Below are positions 17,713 through 25,916 of a stretch of DNA of 49,279 nucleotides, in pieces. Below the pieces are notes generated by a model that searched no databases, was not told the DNA's origin, and worked only from the letters and a program-made list of their open reading frames with translations. Within the stretch, counting starts at the first letter, position 1. Every line of letters begins with the position of its first letter. The stretch is from Bacteroidales bacterium (GTDB taxonomy: Bacteria; Bacteroidota; Bacteroidia; Bacteroidales; Marinilabiliaceae), in assembly GCA_017417385.1 (NCBI GenBank), contig JAFPZF010000023.1:1-49279 (forward strand), read 5' to 3'. A program made the position numbers and the translations under genes.

Positions 17713-17801
17713 TTCGGGATTTGCAATCCCGAAGCCCGAGTATTAGCATTTGCAATGCGTTCTTGTTCTCTCCGCCTTGAACTCGTCCGCCCCGAAGGGG
17801 C
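17713..17801 (+). repeat. cluster of three short palindromes with 3-base loops
   Basis: TTCGGGATT-tgc-AATCCCGAA (17713-17733), GCATT-tgc-AATGC (17746-17758) and GCCCC-gaa-GGGGC (17789-17801) follow one another after the TPR gene. The first two share the same loop and design with different arms, as in Bacteroidota intergenic palindromic repeats. No gene is seen between 17664 and the tRNA. Confidence 0.6.
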
Positions 17802-17828
17802 AACTCTTCTACCAAGGGCAACGCCCGT

Positions 17829-17862
17829 TAATTTGATTCCTCATTCCTAATCCCTCATTGGT
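17829..17862 (-). repeat. dispersed AATTAGGAATGAGG repeat (reverse)
   Basis: On this strand it reads as a version of the motif also present at 171-207 and 48660-48860. Confidence 0.5.
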
Positions 17863-17870
17863 ATGCGCAC

Positions 17871-17901
17871 AAAAAAAGAGCCTCACATCTCTGTAAGGCT
17901 C
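17871..17901 (-). terminator. terminator of tRNA-Arg
   Basis: Minus-strand stem GAGCCTTA/TGAGGCTC followed by seven T residues, 3 bases beyond the tRNA 3' end. Confidence 0.8.
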
Positions 17902-17904
17902 TCG

Positions 17905-17976
17905 TGGCTTCACCCAGACTCGAACTGGAATCTAGAGTTTAGGAAACTCCTATTCTATCCCTTGAACTATGAAGCC
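17905..17976 (-). tRNA. tRNA-Arg (anticodon CCT)
   Basis: The minus strand folds as a cloverleaf: acceptor GGCTTCA/TGAAGCC, anticodon loop TTCCTAA giving CCT, and T loop TTCGAGT. The discriminator is A and CCA is not encoded. It reads AGG, which is the favoured Arg codon in genes such as GH31 here but rare in others. It has its own promoter and terminator. Confidence 0.92.
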
Positions 17977-17997
17977 ATGGCTTCGTTTAACCGAGTG

Positions 17998-18005
17998 CAA
18001 AGTTA
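17998..18005 (-). promoter_or_regulatory. -7 box for tRNA-Arg
   Basis: TAACTTTG on the minus strand is an exact TAnnTTTG match about 22 bases before the tRNA 5' end. Confidence 0.65.
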
Positions 18006-18163
18006 GACCTTTTTTATTTATCTCCAACTATTCACCTCCCATTTTTTTACGCCCCTCTAACCTCTTTCTGCCACTTTTACACTTTTTACACGTTTTTTGT
18101 GTTAAAATCATACTCCCTCTTTGATATGTTTCACCTATTCACTAAACTTGCGACCAATTATAA

Positions 18164-18195
18164 AGGGAGTTCTAGATATTCTTTTGAAGTCCCCT
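18164..18195 (+). repeat. possible end remnant of palindromic element A
   Basis: AGGGAGTTCTAGATATTC followed by TTTTGAAGTCCCCT resembles the element's paired termini (GGGA..TTCTAGA.ATT) brought together, and can form a small hairpin. The match is short, so chance is possible. Confidence 0.3.
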
Positions 18196-18209
18196 AAAGA
18201 CAAGCTACT

Positions 18210-18899
18210 ATGAGGAAAAATTTACAAAATCTAAGGCTCGCTGTGGCCATCGCTGCCGCTGCAACTACAACTTCAGCTATCGCAGCTCCAGCTCCACAGG
18301 ACAACACATCAGCAACTCTCCAGCAAGACAAGAACCAGACGGGAACAACGTCATCACTGAGTCCGTGACTCGCGATGCCGAAGGCAACATCGTCTCCAAG
18401 ACTGTCTACGAGCACGACTCCGAGACCAACGAACTTATCTCCGTGGCTGTCTTCGCTCTCGACGATAAGTCCGGCGAGCTTATCGAAGTCAAGGAGACTT
18501 ACTACGACGAGGAAGGATATGCGACCGCCGAGTTCGACTCCGCTACTGACTCCTGGAGCCTGACGTCTAAGTACGTCTACGAGCGCGACGAGCAGGACAA
18601 CATTAACCTGGAAGGCTGAGTCTCGGTCTGTCACTACGTATACCGAAGATGGCCTCGTAGAGCGTGTCGACAACTACGTCGCCACCGACGAAAGAGGTTG
18701 GACGCTCGTCTCCACGACGGTCAACACTATCATGGGGATCTCCGATGCACCGACTGTCCTCCAGTCTGTCTCCGACAACGCTTCCGCTGAAGAGGATACC
18801 CGTGTATTCGACCTCTCTGGTCGCTTCCTCGGCAACGACCTCTCCGGTCTCGCAAAGGGTGTCTACATCCGCGGCGGTAAGCTCATCATGCTGAAATAA
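18210..18899 (+). pseudogene. secreted protein gene broken by two compensating frameshifts
   Basis: ATG 18210 opens a signal peptide (MRKNLQNLRLAVAIAAAATT...AIAAPAPQ), but this frame stops at 18366-18368. The protein clearly continues one frame over (NNVITESVTRDAEGNIVSKTVYEH, stop at 18617) and then returns to the first frame (WKAESRSVTTYTEDGLVERVDN) up to TAA 18897. A one-base loss near 18333 (CCAAGAC expected, CCAGAC seen) and a one-base gain near 18607 would explain it. The middle has repeated Tyr/Asp/Glu/Gly motifs (YYDEEGYATAEF), and the end, VFDLSGRFLG...GVYIRGGKLIMLK, resembles C-terminal sorting-type tails of secreted Bacteroidales proteins. Either a real pseudogene or two sequencing errors. 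Confidence 0.7.
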
Positions 18900-18921
18900 T
18901 AGTGCGGGACTTCTAATCACC

Positions 18922-18970
18922 AGGGGGAGGGTATTGACCTACGTCACTTCCCTCCCCCCTTCTGTTTCTA
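18922..18970 (+). terminator. terminator after the frameshifted gene
   Basis: Stem AGGGGGAGGG paired with CCCTCCCCCCT, followed by TCTGTTTCT. The T tract is interrupted, so this is moderately supported. Confidence 0.55.
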
Positions 18971-19109
18971 GACTTTATCCAAAACGATGAGCGAGCCACA
19001 GAGCCTACCTGCTCCATGCCTCGCCCTTTCTATTCTATCTTCCCCCGACACTTCATGTGTCAGGACAATATGACTTCTCTCTTTCCCGAGGGGCTCTCCC
19101 CCTCCTTCT

Positions 19110-19367
19110 TTACTTCCCTATGTACTCCTTCAACGCCCTTGCTATCTGATCCGGACAAGACGTCTCCTTCATCCCGCATCTGATGCCCTCCAGCGTCCTG
19201 ACGACCTCCTCCGCCGACCGACCCTCTATCAGCCGACATACGCCCTGGAGGTTCCCATGACAGCCACCAGTCACCCGTGCCGACTCTATCAGGCCCGTCG
19301 CGTCGCTGACCTCTATCTCTATCCGCCTGCTGCATACACCGCTCGGCGTATAGTCTATCTTTCCCAT
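19110..19367 (-). CDS. TSCPD domain protein (TIGR03905 type)
   Basis: 85 residues. Contains the family's conserved cysteines: SGVCSRRIEIE, GGCHGNLQGVCRLIEGR, and CGMKETSCPDQIARAL. The TSCPD motif is present as TSCPD. Small stand-alone proteins of this family are common in anaerobes and have no defined role; the cysteine pattern suggests metal or nucleotide-related binding related to a domain in some ribonucleotide reductases. It follows rpsT on the same strand with a terminator between them. Confidence 0.85.
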   Translation of the reverse strand: MGKIDYTPSGVCSRRIEIEVSDATGLIESARVTGGCHGNLQGVCRLIEGRSAEEVVRTLEGIRCGMKETSCPDQIARALKEYIGK

Positions 19368-19403
19368 TCCGCTATCCTCCTTTTCCTAGCCCTTGCTTGA
19401 TTA

Positions 19404-19441
19404 TACGCAAAAGAAGTCTCGCAGGCTTTCGCCCGCAAGAC
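19404..19441 (-). terminator. rpsT terminator
   Basis: Minus-strand stem GTCTTGCGGGC-GAAA-GCCTGCGAGAC followed by TTCTTTT, 35 bases after rpsT. Confidence 0.85.
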
Positions 19442-19475
19442 TGCTATTGAATTTATCTGCCGACCGCAGCAGTTC

Positions 19476-19730
19476 CTATCCCAACTTGTTGACGTGCTTC
19501 GCAAGCTTGCTCTTCAAGTTCGAAGCCTTATTCTTGTGGATGATGTGTACCTTCGCCAACTTGTCAAGCAGCGATGATACCTTCGGCAGAAGCTCCGTTG
19601 CCTGTGCCTTGTCCGTCGTCAGGCGCAATGCCTTCACGGCGTTGCGCGTTGTCTTCGCGTAATACCTGTTGTGCTCCCTGCGAGCAGCTATCTGGCGCGT
19701 TCTCTTTATAGCAGACTGATGATTTGCCAT
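19476..19730 (-). CDS. rpsT: 30S ribosomal protein S20
   Basis: 84 residues beginning [21 protein letters not shown] and highly basic throughout, with a helical C-terminal half ([26 protein letters not shown]) as expected for bacterial S20, which binds 16S rRNA during small-subunit assembly. It lies 38 bases downstream of tRNA-Glu on the same strand and probably shares its promoter. Confidence 0.97.
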   Translation of the reverse strand: MANHQSAIKRTRQIAARREHNRYYAKTTRNAVKALRLTTDKAQATELLPKVSSLLDKLAKVHIIHKNKASNLKSKLAKHVNKLG

Positions 19731-19768
19731 TTCCGTTTATAATTTCTTCGTTTTTTGTCTTTTAACTG

Positions 19769-19840
19769 TAGTCCGTAGGAGAGTCGAACTCCTCTTTAGA
19801 GAATGAAAATCTCTCGTCCTAACCGATAGACGAACGGACC
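19769..19840 (-). tRNA. tRNA-Glu (anticodon TTC)
   Basis: The minus strand folds with acceptor GGTCCGT/ACGGACT (including a G-U pair), D arm around TCTATCGGTTAGGA, anticodon stem AGAGA/TCTCT with loop TTTTCAT giving TTC, and T loop TTCGACT. CCA is not encoded. Confidence 0.93.
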
Positions 19841-19860
19841 GCCGTGCCTCTTAGCAGGCG

Positions 19861-19868
19861 CAAAGTTA
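19861..19868 (-). promoter_or_regulatory. -7 box for tRNA-Glu-rpsT
   Basis: TAACTTTG, exact match to TAnnTTTG, about 20 bases before the tRNA and identical to the box in front of tRNA-Arg. Confidence 0.65.
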
Positions 19869-19975
19869 CGACAAAAATATTTCATACCAAACAATTACAC
19901 GCTTTTTTGTCTCCCTACCCCCCTTTTCTATGCTTCCTAAGCCCCTAAAAACCTCGTTTTTTCTCATTATTTACA

Positions 19976-19983
19976 TACCTTTG
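19976..19983 (+). promoter_or_regulatory. -7 box for the acid phosphatase gene
   Basis: TACCTTTG matches TAnnTTTG, 48 bases before the start codon. A T-rich stretch lies at the -33 position. Confidence 0.6.
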
Positions 19984-20031
19984 CATCTATTCATCACTTA
20001 GTGTTTAATTAGACTTGTATTAGACCAGACC

Positions 20032-20796
20032 ATGAAAAAACTACTGAAATCGACTCTATTACTCCTCCTCGCCCTCTTCCCCCTCGCCGCCTCCGCTCAG
20101 CAGGACGACAAGGGTAACTTCTTCACCCAGGAGCAGATGCCAGACCTCCTCGTCTTCCTCCCTGCCCCCCCAGACACTCTAAGCCCCGCCTTCACCTACG
20201 ACATATCCCAGTACTTCTGGGGCAAGAAGATGCGCCTCGACCCGGTCCGCGCCCGCATGGCTGCCGAAGATACTGACTGGACTGCGGAATATATCCTCAA
20301 GATCCTCAGCCCCGCCTTCGGCCTCAAGATTTCTAAGGAGGACACTCCCGAGATCTGGGAACTGATGATCCGCGCTATCAACACTGCCGACGAGATTACG
20401 GCCCTCCCTAAGAAGCACTATATGCGCAAGCGACCCTTCGACCGCTTCAACGAGCCGACACTCGTCCCCTCCCACGACGCCGACCTCCGCAAGAACGGCT
20501 CCTACCCCTCCGGCCACACTGTCCGAGGCTGGAGCGGCGCCCTCCTCCTCGCCGAGATCAACCCAGACCACGCCGCTGAGATTCTCGCCCGTGGCTACGC
20601 CTACGGCCAGAGCCGCGTCATCGTCGGCGCTCACTGGCAGAGTGATGTCGACGCCGGTCGCCTCGCTGCCTCCGCCTCCGTCGCTCACCTCCACTCTCAC
20701 CCGCTCTTCCTCCTCCACCTCCAGCGCGCTAAGGACGAGTTCGCCCGCCTGACGGGCAAGACCCCAGCTCCTCATCAGAAGATACATCGCAGGTAG
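20032..20796 (+). CDS. phoN: class A non-specific acid phosphatase (PAP2 superfamily)
   Basis: 254 residues with signal peptide (1-22, ending AASAQ). The PAP2 signature is complete: KKHYMRKRP (K127-x6-R134-P135), PSGH (159-162), and SRVIVGAHWQSD (Ser194-Arg195, His201, Asp205). These make a periplasmic enzyme removing phosphate from small phosphomonoesters through a phospho-His intermediate. It has its own promoter and terminator, so it is monocistronic. Codons are strongly C-ended. Confidence 0.92.
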   Translation: MKKLLKSTLLLLLALFPLAASAQQDDKGNFFTQEQMPDLLVFLPAPPDTLSPAFTYDISQYFWGKKMRLDPVRARMAAEDTDWTAEYILKILSPAFGLKISKEDTPEIWELMIRAINTADEITALPKKHYMRKRPFDRFNEPTLVPSHDADLRKNGSYPSGHTVRGWSGALLLAEINPDHAAEILARGYAYGQSRVIVGAHWQSDVDAGRLAASASVAHLHSHPLFLLHLQRAKDEFARLTGKTPAPHQKIHRR

Positions 20797-20815
20797 TATC
20801 TTATCTATACGACGG

Positions 20816-20860
20816 GAGCCCTCCGACTTCGCCTGCCGACGAGTCAGAGGGCTCTCGCTT
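20816..20860 (+). terminator. terminator after phoN
   Basis: Stem GAGCCCTC/GAGGGCTC extended by GACT/AGTC inside, 20 bases after the stop. The following T tract is short (GCTTTAT). It lies in the gap between convergent genes. Confidence 0.6.
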
Positions 20861-20879
20861 TATCCTCTCTTTTGTTTAC

Positions 20880-22223
20880 TTACCTCTTCGCTCCCCTTCT
20901 TCTGCCTTTCACATTTTCCTCCCTCTTCTCTCTCTCTTCTCTCCCTTCCCTCAGCTTTCTCAGCCCTACGACTATGAGGACTGCCATTGCTATCAGCCCG
21001 CATCCTGCCAGCGGCTCATGCAGTATCCACCTCACTCCGAGGACGAGACTGCACACCGCCGCGCCTATGAGAGCACCGCACACTGCCCGCTGCCATACGT
21101 TCTTGCTCCCCCAGACGCCCAGCATGAGGGGCAGCCATTCGACTATCATCATCGCCACTATCATCAGGAATATGAGCACGCCGCACAACCCGTACCTGAT
21201 GTATCCTGTCGAATCTACATACTCCGCTATCATCTCTTCGGCACTCATCTCCCCCCTTACGACTTCTATCATCTTCGCCCCGTGAAAGTCCATCGCCTCA
21301 AACGTCCCGCCTCTGACTTTTGCCAATATGCTGACTGTCACCTCGCTCGGCGACTTTGTATATTCGACCTCTGCGTCTCCAATCTGCGGATTGACGGGAT
21401 CCTTGCCTATATAGACGTAGTTCCGCGGCTTGTCATAGACTGCCTTCCTCGTCGCGACTTCGCCCGCTTCGCCCCTGGTCTCATATATGCTGACTGTGTC
21501 CCCGCCGACGTGTATCCACTCTGTCTCCCATGCTCCCGTCTCGCCTCTCTCCTTCCTCGCTGTCTTAGATATTTCATCATTCAAGACTCCCCTGTGCCAC
21601 CTGTCCATCTCGATGTCGAGCCTGCCCTCCTCGTCTGCAAAGAGCTGCCCGATTATGACTTTCTGTGTGTCCGCAAGTACGTAGGCCCCTATCGTGACGA
21701 CTGGTGCGACGTCTGCCTTCCGGAACTCCTTCAGGACGTAGTTCCGCCCCGCATCCTTCCCGTGCTCCTTGACGCTCTCCTCGTCTATCTCGTCGCCAAC
21801 GCCGAGGTCCACCTCGTCTATCCCCGGCATTCTCTCGCTCTCCCACGCCTCCCCATCGACGCTGTACTCGTAATACCTCCCGAGGGCTCCCCTCCTGCTG
21901 TCTTCCTTTATCCGCCACTGCCTGTATCTCACTTTCTTGCAGACTGCTATGGCATCGACTGTCAGCCCGAGGTCGCGCTCCATTACCTGGCTCTCGGCCT
22001 TCGCTACTCCTACTGCATGCACGACTTTCCCCTCCATCGTCGGGTCTATCCTCGTTATGTCGCTCATCTCGACGACTTCCCCCTCGACTTCGTGAGCGAG
22101 TATCAGGCTCCGCTCCTCCTCCCAAATGAGGTAAGGGATCAGCGTTATCGCTGCCAATCCGACTGCTATCCCAAATGCTGTCACCCTCGACATGTTTCCG
22201 GCTATGTTTTGTCTGTCCGCCAT
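20880..22223 (-). CDS. TMEM43-family membrane protein
   Basis: 447 residues from ATG 22223. An upstream in-frame ATG (22268) is rejected because an exact -7 box lies only 3 bases before it. Architecture matches the TMEM43/DUF1625 family: one N-terminal helix (about 12-33), a large soluble domain (to about 345) with LVIWEEERS-like start, RYRQWR...YYEYSVDGEAWES and YRYVYIGKDP-like repeats, then three or four C-terminal helices and a basic tail. The human homologue sits in the inner nuclear membrane; the bacterial role is not established. Convergent with phoN. Confidence 0.75.
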   Translation of the reverse strand: MADRQNIAGNMSRVTAFGIAVGLAAITLIPYLIWEEERSLILAHEVEGEVVEMSDITRIDPTMEGKVVHAVGVAKAESQVMERDLGLTVDAIAVCKKVRYRQWRIKEDSRRGALGRYYEYSVDGEAWESERMPGIDEVDLGVGDEIDEESVKEHGKDAGRNYVLKEFRKADVAPVVTIGAYVLADTQKVIIGQLFADEEGRLDIEMDRWHRGVLNDEISKTARKERGETGAWETEWIHVGGDTVSIYETRGEAGEVATRKAVYDKPRNYVYIGKDPVNPQIGDAEVEYTKSPSEVTVSILAKVRGGTFEAMDFHGAKMIEVVRGEMSAEEMIAEYVDSTGYIRYGLCGVLIFLMIVAMMIVEWLPLMLGVWGSKNVWQRAVCGALIGAAVCSLVLGVRWILHEPLAGCGLIAMAVLIVVGLRKLREGREEREKREENVKGRRRGAKR

Positions 22224-22270
22224 ATTCTTTATGCCGTTTGCTTGTTTCCTTTTTGTTTGATTCTCCACCC

Positions 22271-22278
22271 CAAAATTA
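22271..22278 (-). promoter_or_regulatory. -7 box for the TMEM43-family gene
   Basis: TAATTTTG on the minus strand, an exact TAnnTTTG match, which fixes the transcript start near 22264 and the translation start at 22223. Confidence 0.55.
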
Positions 22279-22421
22279 CTCCTTTTCGGGATTCTTCCAC
22301 TCCTCCTCTTGACGTCTTTCCTCGCTCGGTCCGCCTCTCTCCTCGGCCTCTTCCGTCGACGCTCCGCTTCTTATGCTAAAAAACACCTCCCTTCAGAATT
22401 TCAATAACGACCATTTTTCAT

Positions 22422-22429
22422 TACTTTTG
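22422..22429 (+). promoter_or_regulatory. -7 box for the mannose-1-phosphate guanylyltransferase gene
   Basis: TACTTTTG, an exact TAnnTTTG match 72 bases before ATG 22502. It rules out the earlier in-frame start at 22373. Confidence 0.6.
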
Positions 22430-22501
22430 TATTCAGAGGTTGACTATGGGAACCTCATAAACACATTATCATTTCCGCTTTTGAATACTATTGACCTAAA
22501 T

Positions 22502-23569
22502 ATGAACGATAATATATATTGCGTCATAATGGCCGGCGGCTCCGGCTCTCGCCTCTGGCCCCTCAGCCAGGTCCGTATGCCTAAGCAGTTTGTGGACCTC
22601 GCTGGCCTCGGCAAGACTATGCTCCAGCTGACCTACGACCGATTCAGACGTATCTGCCCCCCAGACCGCATCGTCGTCGTCACTCTCGCCGACTACGCCG
22701 AGATAGCTAAAAGTCAGCTCCCCGATGTCCCCGCTGAAAACTTTCTCCTCGAACCTTTCAAGCGCAACACCTCGGCGTGCATAGCCTACGCCGCTACTTT
22801 TATCCGGCAGAAACGTCAGGACGCTATCATGATTGCTACCCCTGCCGACCACCTTATTATCAACGACGACGTCTTTATCTCTAGCGTCTCTCAGGCTTGC
22901 GACTACGCCGCCTCCAACGAGGTCCTCCTCGCTATCGGCGTCCGCGCCTTCCGCCCAGATACTGGCTTCGGCTATATCCAGGTGGGCGACGAGGTCGGCA
23001 ACGGTATCAACGCCGTCAAGACTTTCACCGAGAAACCGAATATGGAGATGGCTGTCACCTTCTACGAGTGCGGCGACTTCTGCTGGAATAGCGGCGTCTT
23101 TGTGTGGCGTCTCTCCGCTATCAACGCCGCCCTCGACGAGTTCCTCCCCGTCCTCTCCCGCCAGTTCAACTCCCTCGATACTATCCCGACTTCCCACTGG
23201 ACTCCAGACGCTATCCGTAGTGTTTACGAGGAGGTCGAGAATATCTCTATCGACTACGGCATCATGGAGAAGGCCCGCAACGTCGCCGTCTGTCTGACCG
23301 ACGCTGTCTGGAGCGATCTCGGCAGCTGGGACTCTATCTACGAGCAGGCTGGCAAGGACGCCCGCGGCAACGCTATCGTCAGCGGCAACGCTATGCTCAA
23401 GGACTCCGACGGCTGTCTTATCCACCTCGAAAGCAATAAGACCTGCATTGTCGAGGGGCTCCGTGATTATATCGTCGCCGAACGTGGCTCTCAGATTATT
23501 GTATGCCCACGCTCCAGCGGCAAGAACCTCTGGCAGTACAAGAGTGAGATTAAAGCTGAATTAGACTAG
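22502..23569 (+). CDS. manC: mannose-1-phosphate guanylyltransferase
   Basis: 355 residues, the length of single-domain GDP-mannose pyrophosphorylases. The N-terminal nucleotidyltransferase signature MAGGSGSRLWPLSQVRMPKQF is complete; the sugar-binding region has TGFGYIQVGD and FTEKP (about 180-200), and DYGIMEKA follows near residue 258. It converts mannose-1-phosphate and GTP to GDP-mannose in the cytoplasm, feeding mannose or fucose into surface glycans. Two glycosyltransferase genes lie 1.6 to 3.6 kb downstream on the other strand. The isomerase domain found in longer ManC proteins is absent. Confidence 0.93.
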   Translation: MNDNIYCVIMAGGSGSRLWPLSQVRMPKQFVDLAGLGKTMLQLTYDRFRRICPPDRIVVVTLADYAEIAKSQLPDVPAENFLLEPFKRNTSACIAYAATFIRQKRQDAIMIATPADHLIINDDVFISSVSQACDYAASNEVLLAIGVRAFRPDTGFGYIQVGDEVGNGINAVKTFTEKPNMEMAVTFYECGDFCWNSGVFVWRLSAINAALDEFLPVLSRQFNSLDTIPTSHWTPDAIRSVYEEVENISIDYGIMEKARNVAVCLTDAVWSDLGSWDSIYEQAGKDARGNAIVSGNAMLKDSDGCLIHLESNKTCIVEGLRDYIVAERGSQIIVCPRSSGKNLWQYKSEIKAELD

Positions 23570-23594
23570 TATTCCTTGCTAAACGGTATTCCCC

Positions 23595-23627
23595 CTCTCG
23601 TCTCGTTCCCTACGAGGCGAGAGTTTC
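23595..23627 (+). terminator. terminator after manC
   Basis: Stem CTCTCG-t-CTCG / CGAG-g-CGAGAG followed by TTTCTGT, 26 bases after the stop. Confidence 0.7.
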
Positions 23628-23660
23628 TGTATGCCGTCCTTCTTGGCTTTCCCTCTATAC

Positions 23661-23727
23661 TAGGGGATTTCTAGAAATTTCTTTTTTCCTTGTGCACTGG
23701 GCCTTGGATGCCGGAGTGTACCGGAGT
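23661..23727 (-). repeat. palindromic element A, half copy
   Basis: On the plus strand, TAGGGGATTTCTAGAAATT followed by TTTTTTCCTTG and CCGGAGTGTACCG matches the reverse complement of the right half of copy 2. The left half is missing. It lies directly beyond the stop codon of the histidine kinase gene. Confidence 0.65.
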
Positions 23728-23731
23728 CTTT

Positions 23732-24997
23732 TTATCGTCTCGGCAACTCTATTCTGAATGTCGTCCCTTCTCCTATCTTGCTCGCCGCGACATACACTTT
23801 CCCCTTATGATACTCTGTGATTATCCTCTTGACGAGTGCCAAGCCTATACCCCATCCTCGCGTCTTCGTCGTGTATCCGGCATCAAAGATGTGCTTGCGC
23901 GTCTTGTTGTCCATCCCCTTGCCCGTGTCTATTATGTCTACTATGACGTTCTTCTCGTCCGCACTCTGCCGTACTGTTATCGACCCCGTCCCGCTTATGG
24001 CGTCCGCCGCATTCTTGCAGATGTTCTCGACTGCCCACCGTATCAACGTCGGCTCATGCCTGACTGGCAACCCGGGTGCCGCTATGTCGAGCCCTAACGT
24101 TACACTCTTAGACAGCCTGCTCCTCAGGTAGTTATAGACGTACTGCAGGTCGTCGTCTATCGGCGTGGTAGACATGTCCGGCGTACTGCCTATCTTCGAG
24201 AATCGTTCCGCAACTGATTGTAGTCTGTCTATGTCATACGTCATCTCTGTCGCGACTTCTTCGGTCGACGTTATGAGCCCTGTCTGCAATACGTCCCTCC
24301 ACGCACCGAGTGCACTGATAGGCGTCCCGAGCTGATGCGCCGTCTCTAGCGCCAGTCCCTTCCACAGCGTGTCACGCTCTCGCCGCCTCGCCCTCGTCAA
24401 CGCCATATACACTATCGATAGGAACATCACTATCAGCATCACCTGCAACGCCGTGACGTACTTCAGTCTCGACGTCAGCAGCGTCTCTCCATAATAGATT
24501 GTCTGCCACTGCCCGTTGCCGAGGTTCACCATCAGCGTGTCCCTGTTCAACGCCTTGATCTCCTTGAACAACTTCGTCATCTCCTCATACCCCATCTCCT
24601 CGTCCGGCAGATTGCGCCAGTTCACTATCGAGTCCCTCTCGTCGACTACGAGCACCGGTACGTAGTCGTTCGCTATCATGACGTCCTGCGCCACTTCGTT
24701 ATATGTGTCGAGAGAAGTCGCCAACTGCTTGCACAACTGGACGAGCGAGTCCCGCCTCATCCGAGGTAGACGGTCTATGTCATACTCCGGCTGATCCTTC
24801 AACGCCCTCGTCGTATTACACAATATCGTGACCGACTGCGCCTCGCGCTTCCGGAACGCCTCGACATCTCCTATCAGCCGCCACGCCTGCCACAGCAACG
24901 CCCCAAAGGCACACGCTGCTATCACGAGCATCAGCGTGAGGAACTTCCGCGTGTAAATGATATTCCTGAATCCTCCTATCTTCTTCAACCTTTCCAT
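23732..24997 (-). CDS. membrane sensor histidine kinase (orphan)
   Basis: 421 residues. Two membrane helices (about 20-42 and 181-202) bracket a periplasmic sensor of about 140 residues. The kinase core has ALETAHQLGTPISAL with phospho-acceptor His221, an N box WAVENICKNAADA, and G boxes DIIDTGKGMDN and GWGIGLALVKRI. It should autophosphorylate on an envelope signal. No response regulator gene lies next to it. It follows GT2 after a 157-base gap that shows no gene. Confidence 0.9.
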   Translation of the reverse strand: MERLKKIGGFRNIIYTRKFLTLMLVIAACAFGALLWQAWRLIGDVEAFRKREAQSVTILCNTTRALKDQPEYDIDRLPRMRRDSLVQLCKQLATSLDTYNEVAQDVMIANDYVPVLVVDERDSIVNWRNLPDEEMGYEEMTKLFKEIKALNRDTLMVNLGNGQWQTIYYGETLLTSRLKYVTALQVMLIVMFLSIVYMALTRARRRERDTLWKGLALETAHQLGTPISALGAWRDVLQTGLITSTEEVATEMTYDIDRLQSVAERFSKIGSTPDMSTTPIDDDLQYVYNYLRSRLSKSVTLGLDIAAPGLPVRHEPTLIRWAVENICKNAADAISGTGSITVRQSADEKNVIVDIIDTGKGMDNKTRKHIFDAGYTTKTRGWGIGLALVKRIITEYHKGKVYVAASKIGEGTTFRIELPRR

Positions 24998-25154
24998 TCC
25001 TTTTCCCTGTTTCTTTTCTCCTCCTGTTTCTGCGTCGTGTCGATGATTCCAAGGCTTGTCGACCTCTGTTTTGATGTCCCCGGCTCTTATTTCTCCCCGT
25101 AATGCCCGTATGCCGTGAGAAGTATTACGACTACTTTTGTCTTCTCTTCCCCCT

Positions 25155-25916
25155 CTAAAACCACCCCTTAGTAATCCAGAACCAGAAGAACTTCACTGCT
25201 ATCGGTATGTGGCTCCAGACTGTCTTGACTATGCCATAATGCCCCGTCATTATCCTGAATCGCTCCTTGAGCCCCTCCGCTATGTGATGCTTCGTCATTC
25301 CCCCGTCAAGAAACCTCGACAGCGTCATCCGTGTATTAGCGACCTTCCCCGCCTTCTTCAATATCTTTACGCACCAGTCGAAGTCTGCCGAATACTTGTA
25401 TTGTGTGTCATACTCGGGACACAACTCCCGCCGTGCTACGAACGACTGATGGCTCACGAGCATCCCCCTCCTGAAACTCCTCCATGTCAGCTCCTCCGGC
25501 GGTGATAGCCGTCGCTGGCCTATCGCCCGCCCATCATCATCGACTATTAGGGTGTCGCCATACAAGACGTCTGCCCCTCGCCATCCTTTCAGCATCTTCT
25601 CGACGGTGTCCGCCTCGGCTATCTCGTCCCCGGCATTTACGAACCATACATACTCCCCCGTCGCCATCCTGAGTCCCTTGTTCATCGCGTCATATATCCC
25701 CGTGTCCCGCTCACTGACGACTCTCACCTCGACTCCCTCAAGTTTTCCCCGAGTCTCCGCATCTCGTACTATGCCTACCGTCCCGTCGCCTGACAGCCCG
25801 TCGACGACTATGTACTCTATCTCCCCCCTCGCCGTCTGACGAGAGACTGACTCTATCGTCCGCCCTATCGTCGCCTCGGCATTCCTGCATACTGTGATGA
25901 CCGAGACGCCTCTCAT
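25155..25916 (-). CDS. glycosyltransferase family 2
   Basis: 253 residues. GT-A fold signature at the N-terminus: VSVITVCRNAEATIGRTIESVSRQ, then EYIVVDGLSGDGT and a DxD-like EYVWFVNAGDEI. The C-terminal part has the YSADFDWCVKILKKAG segment seen in WcaA-type enzymes. It would add a sugar from a nucleotide donor onto a polysaccharide or lipid-linked intermediate at the cytoplasmic membrane. It overlaps the upstream GT4 gene by 4 bases, so the two are translationally coupled. Donor and acceptor are unknown. Confidence 0.9.
   Translation of the reverse strand: MRGVSVITVCRNAEATIGRTIESVSRQTARGEIEYIVVDGLSGDGTVGIVRDAETRGKLEGVEVRVVSERDTGIYDAMNKGLRMATGEYVWFVNAGDEIAEADTVEKMLKGWRGADVLYGDTLIVDDDGRAIGQRRLSPPEELTWRSFRRGMLVSHQSFVARRELCPEYDTQYKYSADFDWCVKILKKAGKVANTRMTLSRFLDGGMTKHHIAEGLKERFRIMTGHYGIVKTVWSHIPIAVKFFWFWITKGWF

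Noticed and set aside
18210-18899. Programmed ribosomal frameshifting in the broken secreted-protein gene
   Set aside because: Neither shift site shows a slippery heptamer with a downstream structure, and two opposite shifts in one gene are better explained by indels or sequencing error.
21018-22379. 453-codon plus-strand open frame opposite the TMEM43-family gene
   Set aside because: Antisense shadow; composition is Pro/Leu/Tyr/Arg-rich without motifs, and the minus-strand protein has a coherent membrane topology and promoter.
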